Below are positions 18,617 through 28,000 of a stretch of DNA of 64,000 nucleotides, in pieces. Numbering within the stretch: position 1 is the first letter of the stretch; the number at the start of each line of letters is the position of its first letter. A program made the position numbers and the translations under genes. The DNA is from Bacteroidales bacterium (GTDB lineage: Bacteria > Bacteroidota > Bacteroidia > Bacteroidales > Bacteroidaceae). The stretch lies in NCBI GenBank assembly GCA_012517855.1, contig JAAYUD010000011.1:62001-126000 (forward strand), written 5' to 3'. The notes under the pieces are model-generated. The model was not told the DNA's origin. It did not search any database and saw only the letters and a list, made by a program, of their open reading frames with translations.

Positions 18617-18812
18617 CTTTTTTTGAATATTATGAATACCAATCCAGCCTTTTGTCTCTTGTCGCAGCAATATGATAATATTGCTTGCACGAGCAAAGAT
18701 ACAGAAATCTGTAATAATGCAAATAGAAAATGCTTATAGATTTCTGTGATCTCTGTTTAGCTAAGCTTATTCATTCGGGCCATTCACTATGCCCTAAATT
18801 TGAAATATAAAA

Positions 18813-21011
18813 TCAATGAATCGTTTTAATGAGGGAAAGTCTAGCCATGAGATAGCATATTGACGATTCCGCTCCTTGGTTCAGATTTATATTATTTTCT
18901 TCCAATCCATCATAACAACCTCCTGTAGCAGGATTGTATATAATTTGATGTAGATGATTGTTCCCTAAAAACCAACTGAAAGCATTGTTTTGCTTTTTGA
19001 TATATTCCGGGTCATTGAAAAATTTGTAGAAAGTAGATAATGCCATTACTGTGCCGGCTACGTCAATGGGCTGTTCGCCAAACTTTGTACTGGATTTCCC
19101 TTTGTATAACCATTCTTGATTTGAGATAACTTTAATTTGTTTATTGGCGAATATTTTTGTCAGCAAGAAATCAAATGATTCTTTCGCTATATCTTTATAT
19201 TGCTCATTATTTGTTATCATGTATGCATACATCAAGCTCTCTGGTAACACTGCATTTTCGTACGTCAAGTAAGTCTCGAACCACTTCCAACTATTACTGT
19301 TTGTTAGTAAATACAAATTAACCAATTTGTCTGCCAATATTTGAATAAGGTCGTAGACTTCTTGAGATGCTTCTTTCGCATACGAGTAGCATAATCCTTT
19401 TATGGCAAAAGCTAAACTTCGAGGAGATTGTATCTTCTGAAGAATCGGCATCGTAAGTCGGAGAGCATTTACTGCCGCTTGTACCAGTAACTGAGGAAAA
19501 GAATCTCCCTGACAGATAAAATAGCCGAGCGCCCATATAGCCCGTCCGTTGCTATCTTCCAACAATACACTCTCGTTTTGGGACGTGAATTGATAGTGTT
19601 TGTCGACATAGTTTTTGAAAGATCCATCCTCTTGTTGGCAAAACAAAATAAATTTTAAATAGCGTCTAATGTACGTTTCGCAGGTAAGATCTTTTTCTTG
19701 GTTGTATACCTTGCATAGGCCTATAAGCGCGCGCGCGTTATCGTCAAGTGTATATCCCGACTCTATATCCGGTTTGTTTCCTTTAGAAAATTGAATGATA
19801 CCAAAGTGGCGGCTCATATACTTGATATGTTCTGTATTGATTGCCGGTAATGAATAGATAAGCTCTTCGTTAGAAGCTATAAGCTTTTCAAAAAGTAACG
19901 TGTATGCAATGGCTGAATTTTCCCAAGCGGTGAAGGCCGTCTTTTGTAGGCCTGCAATTTCCATTTCCGCCCGTAATTTTTCATCTTTCAGCAGTTTATT
20001 TGTTGCCTTTGCCAGTTGTGAGGAATTGTGAAAGTCGAAAAGGACACCTGTGCCATCATGAAGAAGTTCTAATGCGTGAGGAATCGGGGTTGCTACGATA
20101 GGGCAGCCACAACTGAGCGCATAGACAAATGTGCCACTAACCACCTGGTTGGGATCGGAAGAGGTGAAAAGATAAACATCTGTCATCTGAAGATATTCTA
20201 GCAGTACAGGAATCTTTAAGAAACTATTTACGAATTGAACATTGTCAGTTAGGTGTAGTTCTTCTATTTTCGCTTTTAAACTTTCACGATATGTTTCGCC
20301 ATTATTTCTTACAATAGTAGGATGTGTCTCGCCTATGATGAGAAACAAAACAGATGGGTTCTTTTCGATAATAGCGGGTAAAGCCTCGAGTGTGGTCTCA
20401 ATGCTCTTGCCCGGGCTTAATAAACCAAAGGTTGAAAGAATCTTCCTTTCGGAAAATCCATACTTTCTTTTCAATGACTTTTTGTCTACTTGAGATACTA
20501 AATGGGTGCCGTGTGGAATAATGGTTATTTTGTCAGCGTCTGTTTGATATTCTTCTCGCAGAATCATGGATGAAGTATGCGTCATTACAACGACCGATTG
20601 ACAAGCGGCTATAATTTCTTGTAAATATTCTCGTGATTCTTTAGTGGGATGCGGCAATACTGTGTGAAATACGATGACGATAGGCTTTTTTATTGTTTGA
20701 ACAAGCTGGAGGAATGATTCTTTATTCTCATTGTAAAGTCCGAATTCATGTTCGATGCAGACTAAATTGACCTCGTCGTCTTGATTTATCTTTTTTGCAA
20801 CTACGGCGAAGTCTTCTTTGTCGGAAGAATTCAGTGTATACTCCACCGTATCGTCATAAGTATGTTTTTCTATTGTAGATTCTACAGCACATATTTTTAT
20901 AACAAAATTTTGTTCAAACTTTTTGTGAATAGTTTGTATCAGATCATACGAAAAGGTGGCGATTCCGCATACACGTGGTGGATAAGTAGTAATACATATT
21001 ATTTTCTTCAT
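18813..21011 (-). CDS. GT4-type glycosyltransferase fused to an alpha/alpha-toroid domain
   Basis: Cytoplasmic protein of 732 residues. Residues 1-380 form a GT-B glycosyltransferase: the N-terminal TTYPPRVCGIATFS loop, HTVLPHPTKE, IPHGTH, and the donor-site stretch SGTFVYALSCGCPIVATPIPHALELL. Residues 400-732 start with GYTLDDNARALIGLC and consist of helical repeats (for example EDGSFKNYVDKHYQF, SNGRAIWALGYF) as in alpha/alpha-toroid glycan enzymes. Its ATG overlaps the GH130 stop in an ATGA, so translation is coupled. With the GH130 partner I infer synthesis and turnover of a manno-configured intracellular glycan, but the sugar is not proven. Confidence 0.75.
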   Translation of the reverse strand: MKKIICITTYPPRVCGIATFSYDLIQTIHKKFEQNFVIKICAVESTIEKHTYDDTVEYTLNSSDKEDFAVVAKKINQDDEVNLVCIEHEFGLYNENKESFLQLVQTIKKPIVIVFHTVLPHPTKESREYLQEIIAACQSVVVMTHTSSMILREEYQTDADKITIIPHGTHLVSQVDKKSLKRKYGFSERKILSTFGLLSPGKSIETTLEALPAIIEKNPSVLFLIIGETHPTIVRNNGETYRESLKAKIEELHLTDNVQFVNSFLKIPVLLEYLQMTDVYLFTSSDPNQVVSGTFVYALSCGCPIVATPIPHALELLHDGTGVLFDFHNSSQLAKATNKLLKDEKLRAEMEIAGLQKTAFTAWENSAIAYTLLFEKLIASNEELIYSLPAINTEHIKYMSRHFGIIQFSKGNKPDIESGYTLDDNARALIGLCKVYNQEKDLTCETYIRRYLKFILFCQQEDGSFKNYVDKHYQFTSQNESVLLEDSNGRAIWALGYFICQGDSFPQLLVQAAVNALRLTMPILQKIQSPRSLAFAIKGLCYSYAKEASQEVYDLIQILADKLVNLYLLTNSNSWKWFETYLTYENAVLPESLMYAYMITNNEQYKDIAKESFDFLLTKIFANKQIKVISNQEWLYKGKSSTKFGEQPIDVAGTVMALSTFYKFFNDPEYIKKQNNAFSWFLGNNHLHQIIYNPATGGCYDGLEENNINLNQGAESSICYLMARLSLIKTIH

Positions 21012-22042
21012 TTTTTATAATTTAATAGTTCGCCAATTAGTTCACTCATTGAAACAGAAGCACAAGCAATACATTTATCTGCTGCTCCGTAATAGATATA
21101 CAATCTGTCATCCCATATAATTGCACCGGTAGGAAAACAAACCTTGTCCACTATTCCCAGATTTTCATAATCCATCTCCGGCGTGATGAGCGGATAAGGC
21201 AAACGTGCCATTTCAATGGTAGGATCGTCTTTGTCGAGTAATGCGGCACTTGCCGAATATACATATCCATCAGAAGTGTCACAAACGCTGTGGTAGATCA
21301 TTAGCCATCCTTCATCAATTTCAATGGGTGGACATCCAGCTCCAATATAACTTGATTCATGGTCATATCGATGTTTGAAAAAAATATGATCAGTGAAATT
21401 CGAGTAATACTTTTCCCAGAATGCCGGAGTAAGATCTTCAAAATGATCGATTAGTATCGATTGGATGTCTGGTCTTATCCGGTGCATGAAAAAGAATTTC
21501 CCATTAATTTTGCGAGGAAATAATACCAAATCCTTGTCTGCCAAGTAAAGAGGGTTTCCTTCTTGCGTCTTAGTCTGTCGCTGATTATATGCACGAAAAT
21601 ATTTCTCTGTGTGTGGGCTATCGTCTTTCTTTAATAATTTAGTAAATTGAGAATACGTAATTTGGGAAGCAATTATTCCAATCCTCGTAAAATGTTTTAG
21701 ATCTTTAGATACAGCCAACGATCCTATTGCATTGTGTCCATCGTATGCGGTATATGTCATATAGTATGTATCTTCTATTTTGACTATCCGAGGATCTTCC
21801 ACTCCATGGCTTTCGCACTCAACTAGAGGAGACAATATGGGCTCTTTTTCACGATAGACAACTTCTAACGGACTTTTCATTTTGCAATAACCGATAGTTG
21901 AATGATTCCCCTCTTGAACTGCTCTATAAAACATGTGTATATCATCTCCGACAGTGATGACGGCCGGATTCATTACACTTTCATTTTCGAATTCAAGATC
22001 CGTTGTCTGAAGAATAATGCCTTCTCTTTTTATGTTTATCAT
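21008..22042 (-). CDS. Glycoside hydrolase family 130 phosphorylase-like protein
   Basis: Protein of 344 residues with no signal peptide, so cytoplasmic. GH130 hallmarks are NPAVITVGDDIHMFYRA, HGVEDPRIVKIEDTYYMTYTAYDG, IGAGCPPIEIDEGWLMIYH and FPTGAIIWDDRLYIYYGAAD. Family members are mostly phosphorylases or hydrolases of beta-1,4- or beta-1,2-mannosides. The gene starts one base into the stop of a 42-residue ORF (TAATG) and overlaps the glycosyltransferase start (ATGA), so three genes are translationally linked. A phosphorylase paired with a glycosyltransferase fits storage or compatible-solute glycan turnover. Confidence 0.85.
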   Translation of the reverse strand: MINIKREGIILQTTDLEFENESVMNPAVITVGDDIHMFYRAVQEGNHSTIGYCKMKSPLEVVYREKEPILSPLVECESHGVEDPRIVKIEDTYYMTYTAYDGHNAIGSLAVSKDLKHFTRIGIIASQITYSQFTKLLKKDDSPHTEKYFRAYNQRQTKTQEGNPLYLADKDLVLFPRKINGKFFFMHRIRPDIQSILIDHFEDLTPAFWEKYYSNFTDHIFFKHRYDHESSYIGAGCPPIEIDEGWLMIYHSVCDTSDGYVYSASAALLDKDDPTIEMARLPYPLITPEMDYENLGIVDKVCFPTGAIIWDDRLYIYYGAADKCIACASVSMSELIGELLNYKK

Positions 22043-22170
22043 TATGTCTTTGTATTCGTTCCAAATATCGCTTCTCCTTTTCTCTCTTTTTCCTTCTGAT
22101 ATTCACTCTTGATTTTTACTTTACCTGTTTGAGGTTTTTTCTTTACTTCTTTTCTTTCTTTCTGTTTCAT
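22042..22170 (-). CDS. Small lysine-rich protein leading the GH130 operon
   Basis: A 42-residue frame, MKQKERKEVKKKPQTGKVKI..., ending in FGTNTKT. More than a third of its residues are K or R, with many E. Its TAA overlaps the GH130 ATG by one base. A purine-rich stretch precedes its own ATG. It could be a leader peptide coupling translation or a nucleic-acid-binding small protein. No family is recognised; the tight coupling is the main support. Confidence 0.5.
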   Translation of the reverse strand: MKQKERKEVKKKPQTGKVKIKSEYQKEKERKGEAIFGTNTKT

Positions 22171-22747
22171 GATTTTTCTTTTTTTTGTATTGTTATTGTT
22201 ATTATTTATTCTTTATGATATGGATATAGTTATATCTCGTTGATATTATTCTTATGAAGAGGGGGGGGGGAGGATGAATGAATAATATAAAATAGTTGGC
22301 TCGTATAATGCCAGGGAATATAAACCTGTAAAATCAATTTTTACTTATTTCCAAAGTTACCGTTTTAATTCGGTTTATTGTCTATAATAATGGTTTTATT
22401 TTGAACGGAATGGAATGATTTATACATTCCATAGTTATAAATACGTTACTTAACATGGGTGGATATTATATAACGATGGGGTCTTGATTGCTATTATACG
22501 ACTTTCTATGCCTGGCAATTCGAGTGCCCTTATTGTTTCTCTGTGACTTTAATGTTGTTGGTTTGTGAAAAAGTTCCCTGGGCTAATAAAATCGATAGAT
22601 GTTCTTCCTATAGAATCCAAAACGTTGTTTTGTAAGTCTATAGTTAATATGAAGGCTAATAGGCTGGTATACGTTGATTATCCCCCTTTAAATAGGTGCT
22701 GTTGATAAAGAAATGGAATGTTTCGTTGGGCGCTTTTTACTCCGAAA
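22171..22747. other. Intergenic region with a G10 tract
   Basis: Some 580 bp between the GH130 operon and the Dph6-like gene, both on the minus strand. It has a run of ten G at 22261-22270, about 90 bp upstream of the operon's first codon. Otherwise AT-rich; I see no gene or RNA. Confidence 0.5.
22261..22270 (+). repeat. Homopolymer of ten G
   Basis: Ten consecutive G (C on the operon's coding strand) in an AT-rich leader. Tracts of this length are prone to slippage. Confidence 0.9.
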
Positions 22748-23470
22748 TTAAGCGATATTGATAGCTGTTATCCAATAACCATAGTTTTTTGTCGTGCCAT
22801 CGTCCATCGCAATATCATACGAAACAAAGCGTGGTGCTCCCAGCTTGTAAGAAATCTCTTTTTTGAATAATGGGCCTGCATACGCTAGTGTATGATACTC
22901 GCCTTCTTCGCCACATAAATCGACATCCTGTGGCAGGGAGGAAAAATAATTGCGGTTGAGTTCTTTGCCGATATAAGTCTTGTCCAATTTACTCGCTAAT
23001 GTTACGATTACTTTGGATCGTATTCCCGATTCCAAGAATTCTTCGACCACTTCTTTTGAAGTCTTATTCCATAAAGGCTCTACCACTTCAATGCCGTATG
23101 GGCTTAGCTTTGATTCTCTATACTTCTTTATATCGTACAAGAAAATATCGCCAAAGATAAAGTGTGTAACTCCTTCTGCTTTGAAATGAACGACTGCTGT
23201 TCTCATGTTATCTTCATAGCCGGTCATATCGTTAGAAGGCAATTCTATGGTGTAGAGAGGGATGCCAATGCTCTTGGCTTGTTCTTTGAGTATCTCTAGC
23301 GGAATTCCGTGTATGGACGAGCACATTGTTGTTTGTGTTATGGTAGTAAGCAATGCCACAATCTCAAACTCTTCCGATTGAAGAGTTTTGTATAATGCAA
23401 ATGCAGAGTCTTTGCCTCCGCTCCAATTAAATACTGCCTTCTTTTTTATTGCCATCATATCGCTGATCAT
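22748..23470 (-). CDS. Dph6-related ATP pyrophosphatase
   Basis: Cytoplasmic protein of 240 residues of the adenine nucleotide alpha-hydrolase superfamily. The PP-loop is AVFNWSGGKDSAFALYKTLQ near the N terminus; the GDIFLYDIKKYRE and GEYHTLAYAGPLF segments are typical of the diphthine-ammonia ligase (Dph6) family. Bacteria lack diphthamide, so the substrate is unknown. In-frame ATGs at 23458 and 23455 (MMAIKKKAV) are equally possible starts, because no clear ribosome site distinguishes them. Confidence 0.85.
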   Translation of the reverse strand: MISDMMAIKKKAVFNWSGGKDSAFALYKTLQSEEFEIVALLTTITQTTMCSSIHGIPLEILKEQAKSIGIPLYTIELPSNDMTGYEDNMRTAVVHFKAEGVTHFIFGDIFLYDIKKYRESKLSPYGIEVVEPLWNKTSKEVVEEFLESGIRSKVIVTLASKLDKTYIGKELNRNYFSSLPQDVDLCGEEGEYHTLAYAGPLFKKEISYKLGAPRFVSYDIAMDDGTTKNYGYWITAINIA

Positions 23471-23730
23471 TTATGAAATAATAGGGTGTTGACAGGGCAA
23501 TATCTCTTTGCCCTATATGTCTTGATTTTATCTTTCGGAGATATAAACCTCGCAGAAAGGAAAATCTTTGTTATAGCAAAAGTAATATATTTTTTTTGAA
23601 TAATGTATTTGGAATGTTTATAACTTCTGAAGACTCTTTTTGGTAGAATCTGTATTGCGTGAGTATGGTCTTTATACAGGTCCTTGATTGAGAGGGCCTA
23701 TGCTGGTAAGGTCCTAAATATTTTATTGAA

Positions 23731-23764
23731 TTTGTCTGTCGAATAGAATATTTCTGTATTTTTG
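23731..23764 (+). promoter_or_regulatory. Bacteroides-type promoter
   Basis: TTTG at 23731-23734, 22 bp, TATTTTTG at 23757-23764, 60 bp before the AlkZ-like gene. The spacing is slightly long. Confidence 0.45.
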
Positions 23765-23824
23765 TGGCTTTACGATAGGGCCGTCGTGTTTTATGATTTG
23801 ATATATAATGTTACTAATCTATAA

Positions 23825-24907
23825 ATGAATACATCAGAACTACTTCAACTTCGTTTGTACAATCAGCTGCTTGGCAGTCATCAGTTGAAAGAACCTCACG
23901 AAATTGTTTCTTGGCTGGGAGCCATGCAATCTCAAACCCTTGATATGGCAAAATGGGCAATTGGGGCACGCCTCGAAAACAAAGTTGCAAAAGATATTGA
24001 TGAGGCGTTGAATGCCGGAAAAATTATACGTACTCATATATTGCGCCCAACGTGGCATTTCGTATCGGCGAAAGATATCCGTTGGATGCTCGATTTGTCA
24101 GCTGCGCGTCTCAAACCCATTTATCTTTCTTATGCCAAGATACACGGTATAGGCGAATCGGATATATACCGCACCATCCCCTTTCTGGAAAAGGTATTGA
24201 CGGGAGGTAAACATCTGACGAAAGAAGAAATAGGGAGCGCTTTGCAAAATGAAAAGATGATATTGGATCCCGATCATCTGAGGTTGGCTATCTCTTATGC
24301 CGAGGTTGAAGGAGTTTTGGTTAATGGAGGGGTGAAAAGGAATAAACAGACGTTTACCTTGCTTGAAGAATGGGTGCCTTGCATGCCGACGATTGATAGG
24401 GAAGAAGCGTTGGAACGTTTGGCGCGAAAGTTCTTTGTGAGTCACGGGCCAGCTACCGTATCTGACTTCGCATGGTGGTCGGGACTATCGATGACCGAAT
24501 GCCGAAAGGGCGTAGAGATGATTAAGACCGATTTTATTTGTGAAGCAGTCAATGGACGCGAATTCTGGATGAAGAACGATATTGAAATGCCTCCTGCTGA
24601 TAAGGTATCGGCATTGTTACTTCCCCCGTTCGACGAATATGTGGTTAGCTATAAAGACCGTTCCGAGATTATTGAAGATGCTTATTATGGAAAAGTCATG
24701 ACTCGAAACGGATTGTTCTCTCCTACGATCATGCTAAATGGCGAAATTGTGGGCTCGTGGAAGAAGATTGTGCAGAAAAAGACAGTACGAATAGAACTCT
24801 CTTTCTTTAAGAAAACCCCTAAGAAGACGGCAGCACTATTCGATACAGAGATAAAGCGTTTAGAAAATTTCTATACTTCTAATTTGGCGGTTGATGACCG
24901 CGCTTGA
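23825..24907 (+). CDS. Winged-helix DNA glycosylase, AlkZ/HTH_42 family
   Basis: Cytoplasmic protein of 360 residues. The family's catalytic QxQ motif is present as Q35-S-Q37 in GAMQSQTLDMAKWAIGAR, and THILRPTWHFVSAKDIRWML is the conserved adjoining segment; DFAWWSGLSMTECR and LLPPFDEYVVSYKDR follow the family's order. Members remove alkylated bases or open interstrand crosslinks in DNA. Which lesion this one repairs is unknown. The beta-lactamase gene follows 49 bp later with its own promoter-like element inside the end of this gene. Confidence 0.82.
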   Translation: MNTSELLQLRLYNQLLGSHQLKEPHEIVSWLGAMQSQTLDMAKWAIGARLENKVAKDIDEALNAGKIIRTHILRPTWHFVSAKDIRWMLDLSAARLKPIYLSYAKIHGIGESDIYRTIPFLEKVLTGGKHLTKEEIGSALQNEKMILDPDHLRLAISYAEVEGVLVNGGVKRNKQTFTLLEEWVPCMPTIDREEALERLARKFFVSHGPATVSDFAWWSGLSMTECRKGVEMIKTDFICEAVNGREFWMKNDIEMPPADKVSALLLPPFDEYVVSYKDRSEIIEDAYYGKVMTRNGLFSPTIMLNGEIVGSWKKIVQKKTVRIELSFFKKTPKKTAALFDTEIKRLENFYTSNLAVDDRA

Positions 24908-24923
24908 TTATTTACTAACTTTG
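24891..24923 (+). promoter_or_regulatory. Candidate beta-lactamase promoter
   Basis: TTGA, 21 bp, TAACTTTG, ending 33 bp before the ATG. The -7 element fits TAnnTTTG; the -33 is one base off. Confidence 0.45.
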
Positions 24924-24956
24924 GGAGCTCAACACTAATTAATAAAGGCTGTAGAA

Positions 24957-25916
24957 ATGAAAAAAATCGTCATCTTTGTGGCTGTCTGCCTACAATTGAG
25001 TTGTGCTTCGGCTCAACAATGCATGGTGCCTGCACAGACAAAGGTACCTGCGCGTAGGTATGTTGCGATGCAAAATGATATTCGTCGCATCGTAAGAGAT
25101 CGGAAGGCCGTAATTGGAGTTGCCATATACGATTGCAAAAACGGAAATTCTTTTTGTATCAACGGATATAAGCGCTTTCCGATGCAAAGCGTCTTTAAGC
25201 TACCGATAGTGCTTAAACTGCTAAGTAAGGTAGATGTAGGTGAACTGAGTTTATCCGATTCTATTTATATAAAAGATTCCGATTTGCTGCCCGAAACATG
25301 GAGCCCTATGCGCGAAAAATACATTCATGGTAATATTAATGTTGCCTTATCGGATATTATTCGATATACGATTGCCGAGAGTGATAATAATGGTTGCGAT
25401 ATTTTGTTGCGGCATATTGGCGGTCCGTTGGCGGTAAATGAGTATTTGCGCTCTATTGGCATTGAACAGATAACGATTGCTAGAAATGAAGCGGAGCAAC
25501 ATGCAAATTTTAATTCTCAATACGACAATTGGGCTACGCCGATGGAGAGTATACAACTTTTGAGATTGTTGTACGAACAGAGATTATTGAAGAAAGATAG
25601 CTATGATTTTCTGTGGAAAACGATGTGTGAAACATCTACTGGATCGGTAAAAGATAAAATCCCTCAAACGGTATCTGTGGCTCATAAAACCGGTTCGGGG
25701 TTTGATCCGAGGACTAAATTGTTTGTGATAAATGATGTTGGCATAATGGTGTTGCCCGACAATACTGCCGCTTTATATGCCATTTATATTATGAAGTCGA
25801 AAGAAAGTCGCAGTACCAATTATGAAATCATTGCCGACATAGCCAAATGTCTGCATCGCTATTTGTCGTGCGATGAAAAAGGTGAAATGGTTTCGTCTAA
25901 TAATAAAACGAAATGA
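24957..25916 (+). CDS. Class A beta-lactamase (CblA/CepA/PER-like branch)
   Basis: Periplasmic serine beta-lactamase of 319 residues with signal peptide MKKIVIFVAVCLQLSCASA. The four class A landmarks are seen: S78-V-F-K81, S142-D-N144, an omega loop carrying NEAEQ then QYDNWATP (residues 177-194), and K244-T-G246. The PETWSPMREKY segment and the NWATP loop are typical of the Bacteroidetes subclass A2 (CblA, CepA, CfxA, PER). It is not one of the sequences I know by heart, so no allele name is given. The last bases of the gene overlap the esterase start. Confidence 0.9.
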   Translation: MKKIVIFVAVCLQLSCASAQQCMVPAQTKVPARRYVAMQNDIRRIVRDRKAVIGVAIYDCKNGNSFCINGYKRFPMQSVFKLPIVLKLLSKVDVGELSLSDSIYIKDSDLLPETWSPMREKYIHGNINVALSDIIRYTIAESDNNGCDILLRHIGGPLAVNEYLRSIGIEQITIARNEAEQHANFNSQYDNWATPMESIQLLRLLYEQRLLKKDSYDFLWKTMCETSTGSVKDKIPQTVSVAHKTGSGFDPRTKLFVINDVGIMVLPDNTAALYAIYIMKSKESRSTNYEIIADIAKCLHRYLSCDEKGEMVSSNNKTK

Positions 25917-26707
25917 TAAACAGTGGGTCGCAAATAATAGATACAAACATGTATAGCAATGCACTGGGTAAAGATATGAATCTTTGTGTGTATTTGCCTG
26001 TAGGATATGAAGAGGCTGAGAGGCTGCCTGTGCTCTATTTGTTACACGGACGGAGCGGGGATGAAAAATTTATTTATGATGTAGGAGTGAAAGAAATGGC
26101 CGACCGATTAATCGACAATGGCGAGATGATGCCCTTGATCATTGTTTGTCCTAATATGGAAAATAGCCGCGGATTGAATTCTGCCGATACTTGCACGGAG
26201 GTTGTTTCTTCGAATGGGTTGGTTATCAATCTTGGTCGCTACGAAGATTATTTCATTGATGAAATAATACCTTTTGTAGATAGTCGCTTTAAAACATTTG
26301 CAGATAGATGTTATCGATATGTAGGAGGAGCATCGGCCGGTGGATATGAAGCGTTGCATTTTGCCCTTCGTCATCAGTCTTTATTCACTAGGGTAGGTGG
26401 GCACATGCCGGCGTTGGAGCTTACATTGGAAGAAGAGGATGAACCTTATTTCCGTTCTGAAGAAATGTGGTTGGAATATGATCCGTGGCATATTGCTGCA
26501 ACAAATGATATTATGCCCGATATGCATTTCTATCTGGATGCTGGTGATAAAGATGAGGGCGGCTTTTATAAAGGTTGTGCCGCCCTCGATAAGATACTGA
26601 AAAATAGAGGAGTAGATGTGCAAAATCACGTATTTGCAGGACATCATAATATTACGTACTTGCAAGATAATCTTGACAAGTGTTTGCGTTTTTATGCACC
26701 TCATTAA
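25913..26707 (+). CDS. Alpha/beta-hydrolase esterase (CE1/esterase D-like)
   Basis: Protein of 264 residues. The nucleophile elbow is GGASAGGYEA with S141; LPVLYLLHGRSGDE supplies the oxyanion region, and the histidine is in AGHHNITY near residue 248. No signal peptide is visible, so it is probably cytoplasmic, unlike the beta-lactamase. The ATG overlaps the beta-lactamase TGA (ATGA), so the pair is translationally coupled. The function of the pairing is unknown; deacetylation of a cell-wall or drug-derived compound is one guess. Confidence 0.8.
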   Translation: MINSGSQIIDTNMYSNALGKDMNLCVYLPVGYEEAERLPVLYLLHGRSGDEKFIYDVGVKEMADRLIDNGEMMPLIIVCPNMENSRGLNSADTCTEVVSSNGLVINLGRYEDYFIDEIIPFVDSRFKTFADRCYRYVGGASAGGYEALHFALRHQSLFTRVGGHMPALELTLEEEDEPYFRSEEMWLEYDPWHIAATNDIMPDMHFYLDAGDKDEGGFYKGCAALDKILKNRGVDVQNHVFAGHHNITYLQDNLDKCLRFYAPH

Positions 26708-26768
26708 AGAATGATGATAAGAGAACCTGCTTAAATTGAAAATAGTAAGTCGGTGACTCTCTTTCATA

Positions 26769-27986
26769 CTAATCCAACGCTTGTGCAAAGACGCTGATAG
26801 GATGTATACATTTCTTAGAAGTGGACATTTCTATTTGCCATTTGCAGGTTTCGCAATCTGAAACGATAAAATCAAAATCTCCTTCTTCTATCTCTTTAAA
26901 CAGGGGAGCTCCTATCTTTTGTGCGTTTTCATAGTTCTCTTTTTTGAATCCGTATGTTCCGCCAATGCCGCAACAGTTGGGCTTCAAAACCGTAAGGTTA
27001 ATGTTAGGGATGAGTCGTAATAGTTCGAGTGAGTAGTACTCCCAACCAAGTTTTTCCAAATGGCAAGGGGTATGATAGGCTATCTTTAAAGGACGATTGC
27101 GGAATTTTAGTTTTGAGACGTCGAATGCTTTTGTTTCGTGAATCATGCGATAAATGAAACGAGTGGCTATCTCAATGTGATCGCGTACATCCTTGTTGTC
27201 CAGATTTAAGACGTGCGGATATTCGTCGCGCAAAGTCATTGCACATGTCGAGGAGGTAAGAATTACCGCTTTCTCCTGCGAAACGGCTTTGCGGATCGAT
27301 TTTAAATTAGTTTCTGCCTGCTTGCGGGCTTGGCCTACGAAACCGTTGGATATTAATGCTACTCCACAACATTTCTCTTCTTCCAGAAGCTCTACACCAT
27401 AACCGAACGCATTCATTATTCGGACTAGGTCTTTTCCTAGATCGGGGAAGTTGTAGTTGACATAGCATCCATGAAAATAGCATAACTGATGTGGGTATTG
27501 TTTCTGTTCGTCTGCATGCTTCTTCATCCAAGAGGTGAATTTTTCGTGCGAATATTTCGGGAAGGTACGATGACGGTCCACTTTGAGAACTCCGTCGAGT
27601 ATTTGTTTGGTCACATTCCAGCCTAGAGCTTTATTGACCAGTGGTGCGAATGGTGATGATAACGTTCCGACCAAGTCGGTGTGCGACAAGAAGAAATCTC
27701 GTACCGATGGTCTGTGACGGCTATATTTGAGCTTCGCCTTTTGAATAATATCGCCGATGCGTACGTTAGATGGACACGCTACTTCGCATCGTTTGCAATT
27801 CATGCAATATTTGTTGGCTTCATCGTAAAAAGAAGGCATCTTGAGACGCAGGCGTTCTTGATCGGGACCGCCATGTTTGGGACCAGGGAACTGTGGATTT
27901 ACAGCCAATACCGGACAATAAACGGTACAAATGGTACACTTCAGGCATTGTTCAAAATTATTGTCGCTTTTATTTATTGATTCCAT
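26769..27986 (-). CDS. glpC: Anaerobic glycerol-3-phosphate dehydrogenase subunit C
   Basis: Membrane-associated electron-transfer subunit of 405 residues that passes electrons from GlpAB to menaquinone. Two 4Fe-4S motifs are seen at the N terminus (CLKCTICTVYCPV and CMNCKRCEVACPS), and two CCG-type domains follow (EKCCGVALISNG near residue 205 and CCGIGGTYG near residue 340). Last gene of the glpABC operon, 14 bp after glpB. Confidence 0.93.
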   Translation of the reverse strand: MESINKSDNNFEQCLKCTICTVYCPVLAVNPQFPGPKHGGPDQERLRLKMPSFYDEANKYCMNCKRCEVACPSNVRIGDIIQKAKLKYSRHRPSVRDFFLSHTDLVGTLSSPFAPLVNKALGWNVTKQILDGVLKVDRHRTFPKYSHEKFTSWMKKHADEQKQYPHQLCYFHGCYVNYNFPDLGKDLVRIMNAFGYGVELLEEEKCCGVALISNGFVGQARKQAETNLKSIRKAVSQEKAVILTSSTCAMTLRDEYPHVLNLDNKDVRDHIEIATRFIYRMIHETKAFDVSKLKFRNRPLKIAYHTPCHLEKLGWEYYSLELLRLIPNINLTVLKPNCCGIGGTYGFKKENYENAQKIGAPLFKEIEEGDFDFIVSDCETCKWQIEMSTSKKCIHPISVFAQALD

Positions 27987-28000
27987 TGTCTTTGTATATA

